DNA from: DATMGU01 sp035555315
GTDB taxonomy: Bacteria > Pseudomonadota > Alphaproteobacteria > ATCC43930 > CGMCC-115725
Assembly (NCBI GenBank): GCA_035555315.1
Contig: DATMGU010000019.1
Coordinates: 1-64,000, forward strand
Direction of reading: 5' to 3'
DNA length: 64,000 nucleotides
Made by a program: the position numbers and the translations under genes. Below the pieces are notes generated by a model that ran no database searches, had not been told where the DNA came from, and saw only the letters and a list, made by a program, of their open reading frames with translations. This document shows positions 61,816 to 64,000 of this stretch, in pieces; position 1 is the first letter of the stretch; each line of letters starts with the position of its first letter.

Positions 61816-62579
61816 CAGCTCTCCAGCCGCCCGAGAAACCGGGCGACGCGGTCCGGGACCGCGCCGGAGAAAAACTCGGCGCCGCTGGCCTGGTGTGCGA
61901 CTTGGCCGCCATCCAGGAACATCACCCGGTCGGCGGCGCGGCGGGCGAAGCCCATCTCATGGGTCACCACGACGCTGGTCATGCCCTCCTCCGCGAGTTC
62001 CTGCATGACCTGCAGCACTTCGCCGACCGTCTCGGGATCGAGCGCGCTGGTCGGCTCGTCATAGAGCATCAACGCCGGCTCCATGGCGAGCGCCCGGGCG
62101 ATCGCGACCCGCTGCTGCTGGCCGCCCGACAGCTCGTCGGGATAGGCGTCGGCCTTGTCCGGCAGATGCACCTTGGCGAGCAGCCGGCGCGCCCGCTCGC
62201 GCGCCCTGCCCGGCGCCTCGCCCTTCACCCGGATCGGCGCCAGCGCCACGTTGTCCTCGGCCGATAGGTGCTGGAACAGCTCGAAATTCTGGAACACCAT
62301 GCCGATGCGCCGGCGGATCGCCGGGGCCTGGCGGCCGGCATGGGCGATCTCCTCGCCATCGAACAGGATGCTGCCCGACGAAATCGGCTCCAGCAAGTTG
62401 AGGCAGCGCAGCAGCGTCGACTTGCCGGAGCCCGAAGGTCCGAGCAGCACCAGGCATTCGCCGCGCGCGACCCGAAGATCCACGCCTTTCAGCACCTCCA
62501 GCGGGCCGAAGGATTTCCAGATCGCCGTCGCATCGATCAGCGGCGCTCCCCTCATTTCTCCAGTCATTGCCTGGCTCAT
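61815..62579 (-). CDS. Polar amino-acid ABC transporter ATP-binding protein (HisP/GlnQ type)
   Basis: This 254-residue ATPase has Walker A GPSGSGKST, Q-loop GMVFQNFELFQHLS, signature LSGGQQQRVAIARA, Walker B LMLYDEPTSALDPE and THEMGFARRAADRVMFLDGG. It belongs to the polar amino-acid uptake family. Its ATG overlaps the permease stop by 4 bp, and its stop meets the M20 start. Confidence 0.95.
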   Translation of the reverse strand: MSQAMTGEMRGAPLIDATAIWKSFGPLEVLKGVDLRVARGECLVLLGPSGSGKSTLLRCLNLLEPISSGSILFDGEEIAHAGRQAPAIRRRIGMVFQNFELFQHLSAEDNVALAPIRVKGEAPGRARERARRLLAKVHLPDKADAYPDELSGGQQQRVAIARALAMEPALMLYDEPTSALDPETVGEVLQVMQELAEEGMTSVVVTHEMGFARRAADRVMFLDGGQVAHQASGAEFFSGAVPDRVARFLGRLES

Positions 62580-63307
62580 CGCACGCGCCCCGCTTCGCCC
62601 AGGACGCCGAGCAGCCGCTGGCCGAAGCGCATGCCTTCCCCGCCGCGCCGGCGCTTGCCCAGCGCGCGTTCCAGTGCCGCCTGACCGAGCATCAGCAAGG
62701 TGGTCATCGCCAGATAATAGATGCCGGCGGCCGACAGCGCCTCGACATAGCGGAAATTCGCCGAAGCGGTCTGGCCGGCGACCAGCAACAGCTCCTGCAC
62801 CGCGATCACGGAGACCAGGGCCGAGAGCTTGAGCATGCCGATGAACTGGTTACCGATCGGCGGCACGACGATGCGCAGCGCCTGGGGCAGCACGACGTAG
62901 CGCATCACCTGAAGATCCGTCATGCCGAGCGCGCGGGCGGCCTGGCGCTGGCCACGGCCGACGGCGCGGATGCCGGACCGCATGATTTCCGCCATATAGG
63001 CGCCCTCGTTGAGGGCCAGGGCCAGCACCGCGCAGGTGAAGCCGGGCAGCACGATGCCGAAGCTGGGCAGCACGTTGAACACGAAGATCAGCTGGAACAG
63101 CACCGGCGTGCCGCGAAACAGCCAGAGGTAGAGCGTCGCCAGCACGCGCAACGACCGTAAGCGCGCCTCCTGCAGCAACGCCAGCACCAGCCCGACAGCC
63201 ATGCCGGCGGCCAGCGATACCAGGCTGATCAACAGCGTCATCAGTCCCGCCTCGAAGAAGCGGGCACTGACGACGTAGTCGAGGGTGAGGCTAAGCGATT
63301 CCGACAT
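62576..63307 (-). CDS. Polar amino-acid ABC transporter permease (HisM/GlnP type)
   Basis: The 243-residue product has the His/Glu/Gln/Arg-type permease signature NEGAYMAEIMRSGIRAVGRGQRQAARALGMTDLQVMRYVVLPQALR and VPPIGNQFIGMLKLSALVSVI. Only one permease gene is present, so it probably homodimerises or a second lies beyond the window. It starts at 63307 (MSESLSLTLD). Confidence 0.93.
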   Translation of the reverse strand: MSESLSLTLDYVVSARFFEAGLMTLLISLVSLAAGMAVGLVLALLQEARLRSLRVLATLYLWLFRGTPVLFQLIFVFNVLPSFGIVLPGFTCAVLALALNEGAYMAEIMRSGIRAVGRGQRQAARALGMTDLQVMRYVVLPQALRIVVPPIGNQFIGMLKLSALVSVIAVQELLLVAGQTASANFRYVEALSAAGIYYLAMTTLLMLGQAALERALGKRRRGGEGMRFGQRLLGVLGEAGRVR

Positions 63308-63352
63308 GATCGGGAGGCTGTCGATGCGCGGCGTGCCTGATGGGTCGCCTGA

Positions 63353-64000
63353 TCAGAAAATCGATCCGCTGGCGGGCAGATTGTACTTCTTCAACAGGGC
63401 CGCGTAGGTGCCGTCCTTCACCGTGGCCTGCACGGCGGCCTCGATCGCAGTCTTCAGGGCGGCGTCGCCCTTGCGCACGGCCATGCCGATCTGGGTACCG
63501 CTCTCGAACGGCTCGCCGGCGATTTCGAAGGTGTCCGGCACGTTGATGATCGCCTCGGCGGCGCCCGGCGTCGAATCGAAGAACGCATCCGCCCGGCCCT
63601 GGCGCAACGACAAGATGCTGTCCTGGGCGGTCGGCAGCGTCAGGATATCGACCGCCTGCTTGCCGGCAGCCTTGCATTTGACGTCGTCCTGGCGGGCATA
63701 GGTCTCCTCGATCGCGCCGAGGGTCACCGCCACGCGATGGCCGCATAGATCGTCGCGCGACTTGATGCCGATCGGGTTGCCCTTGCGCACCACGATCTCG
63801 TTACCGATGCGCATATAAGGGATGAAGTCGACCTGCCCCGCGCGGTCCGGATTGATGTACATAGCGCTGTTGATGATATCGACCCGCTTGCCCTGCAGTG
63901 CCGGGATCAGGCCCTTGAATTCCATGTTGAGCGGCGTCGGTGCTAATCCCATCTGCTTCGCCACCGCCGCGCCGAACTCGATATCGAAGCCGGCGAAAAC
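63353..64000 (-). CDS. Polar amino-acid-type periplasmic binding protein, C-terminal part (cut by window edge)
   Basis: The N-terminus with its signal peptide lies beyond 64000. The visible part contains FAGFDIEFGAAVAKQMG and PALQGKRVDIINSAMYINPDRAGQVDF, then AIEETYARQDDVKC and SLRQGRADAFFDSTP. These are typical family-3 solute-binding motifs that bind amino acids or their derivatives. It ends 45 bp before the permease start and is presumably the first gene of the operon or near it. Confidence 0.92.
   Translation of the reverse strand, partial: VFAGFDIEFGAAVAKQMGLAPTPLNMEFKGLIPALQGKRVDIINSAMYINPDRAGQVDFIPYMRIGNEIVVRKGNPIGIKSRDDLCGHRVAVTLGAIEETYARQDDVKCKAAGKQAVDILTLPTAQDSILSLRQGRADAFFDSTPGAAEAIINVPDTFEIAGEPFESGTQIGMAVRKGDAALKTAIEAAVQATVKDGTYAALLKKYNLPASGSIF

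Overview
The window is chromosomal DNA, high in G+C by eye, from what looks like an alphaproteobacterium, most plausibly a Rhodospirillales-like soil or plant-associated heterotroph (inference). The signs are a clpX/clpP/tig block next to a tRNA-Leu(UAG), a smo/mtl polyol operon of the Rhodobacter type, MocR and LysR regulators, TPR/glycosyltransferase-like fusions and many ABC importers. Most DNA is coding, and co-directional genes often overlap by 4 bp (ATGA).

Layout. 1-8.7 kb is housekeeping: the clpX 5' end, clpP, tig, tRNA-Leu, an AceE-like transketolase, the bifunctional NAD(P)HX repair enzyme, a zinc-ribbon membrane protein and an unlisted 39-residue membrane protein. 8.9-17.8 kb is a polyamine-type ABC importer (potC, B, D, A) with a PuuB-like oxidase, a phytanoyl-CoA-dioxygenase-like Fe/2OG enzyme and a trimethylamine-dehydrogenase-family demethylase; together these suggest uptake and oxidative demethylation of an N-methylated amine or betaine. 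17.8-18.3 kb holds a solitary IS481-type terminal repeat. 18.3-23.6 kb carries a MocR regulator with direct-repeat operators, a rhodanese, an SDR/Asp-Glu-racemase pair and a ridA-dadA pair. 23.8-27.5 kb is phosphoketolase divergent from acetate kinase (acetyl-phosphate pathway). 27.5-28.1 kb is an AT-richer patch with a probably frameshifted small gene.

28.2-33.8 kb holds a nitroreductase, a GST, a SnoaL-like protein, a large TPR protein, a nitronate monooxygenase and a PtsN-like EIIA. 33.8-35.1 kb is a complete IS481-type element (1271 bp, 49-bp imperfect terminal repeats) whose transposase has an in-frame TGA. It is flanked by roughly 200-bp inverted copies of the ptsN 3' end. 35.3-41.2 kb has a nucleoside hydrolase, a PAS-type protein, small envelope proteins, and LysR/pirin/WrbA.

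41.4-48.7 kb is a polyol operon (mannitol-type dehydrogenase, smoE/F/G/K-like importer, xylulokinase). 48.8-57.1 kb is an eight-gene, tightly overlapping minus-strand operon: a nitrate/sulfonate/thiamine-precursor-type importer, FAD oxidoreductase, CaiB/BaiF CoA-transferase, enoyl-CoA hydratase, a LysR embedded in the operon, and an amidohydrolase. 57.3-64 kb is a seven-gene minus-strand operon: a polar amino-acid importer, M20 peptidase, enolase-superfamily protein, creatinase/DoeA-like M24 protein and a class-I glutamine-amidotransferase-like protein. It reads as an uncharacterised amino-acid-derivative catabolic pathway, and two of its enzymes carry altered active-site residues.

The best candidates for undescribed biology are the 57.3-64 kb operon, the 8.9-17.8 kb island, and the IS481 with its inverted gene-end duplication. 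No CRISPR array, rRNA or phage module is visible.
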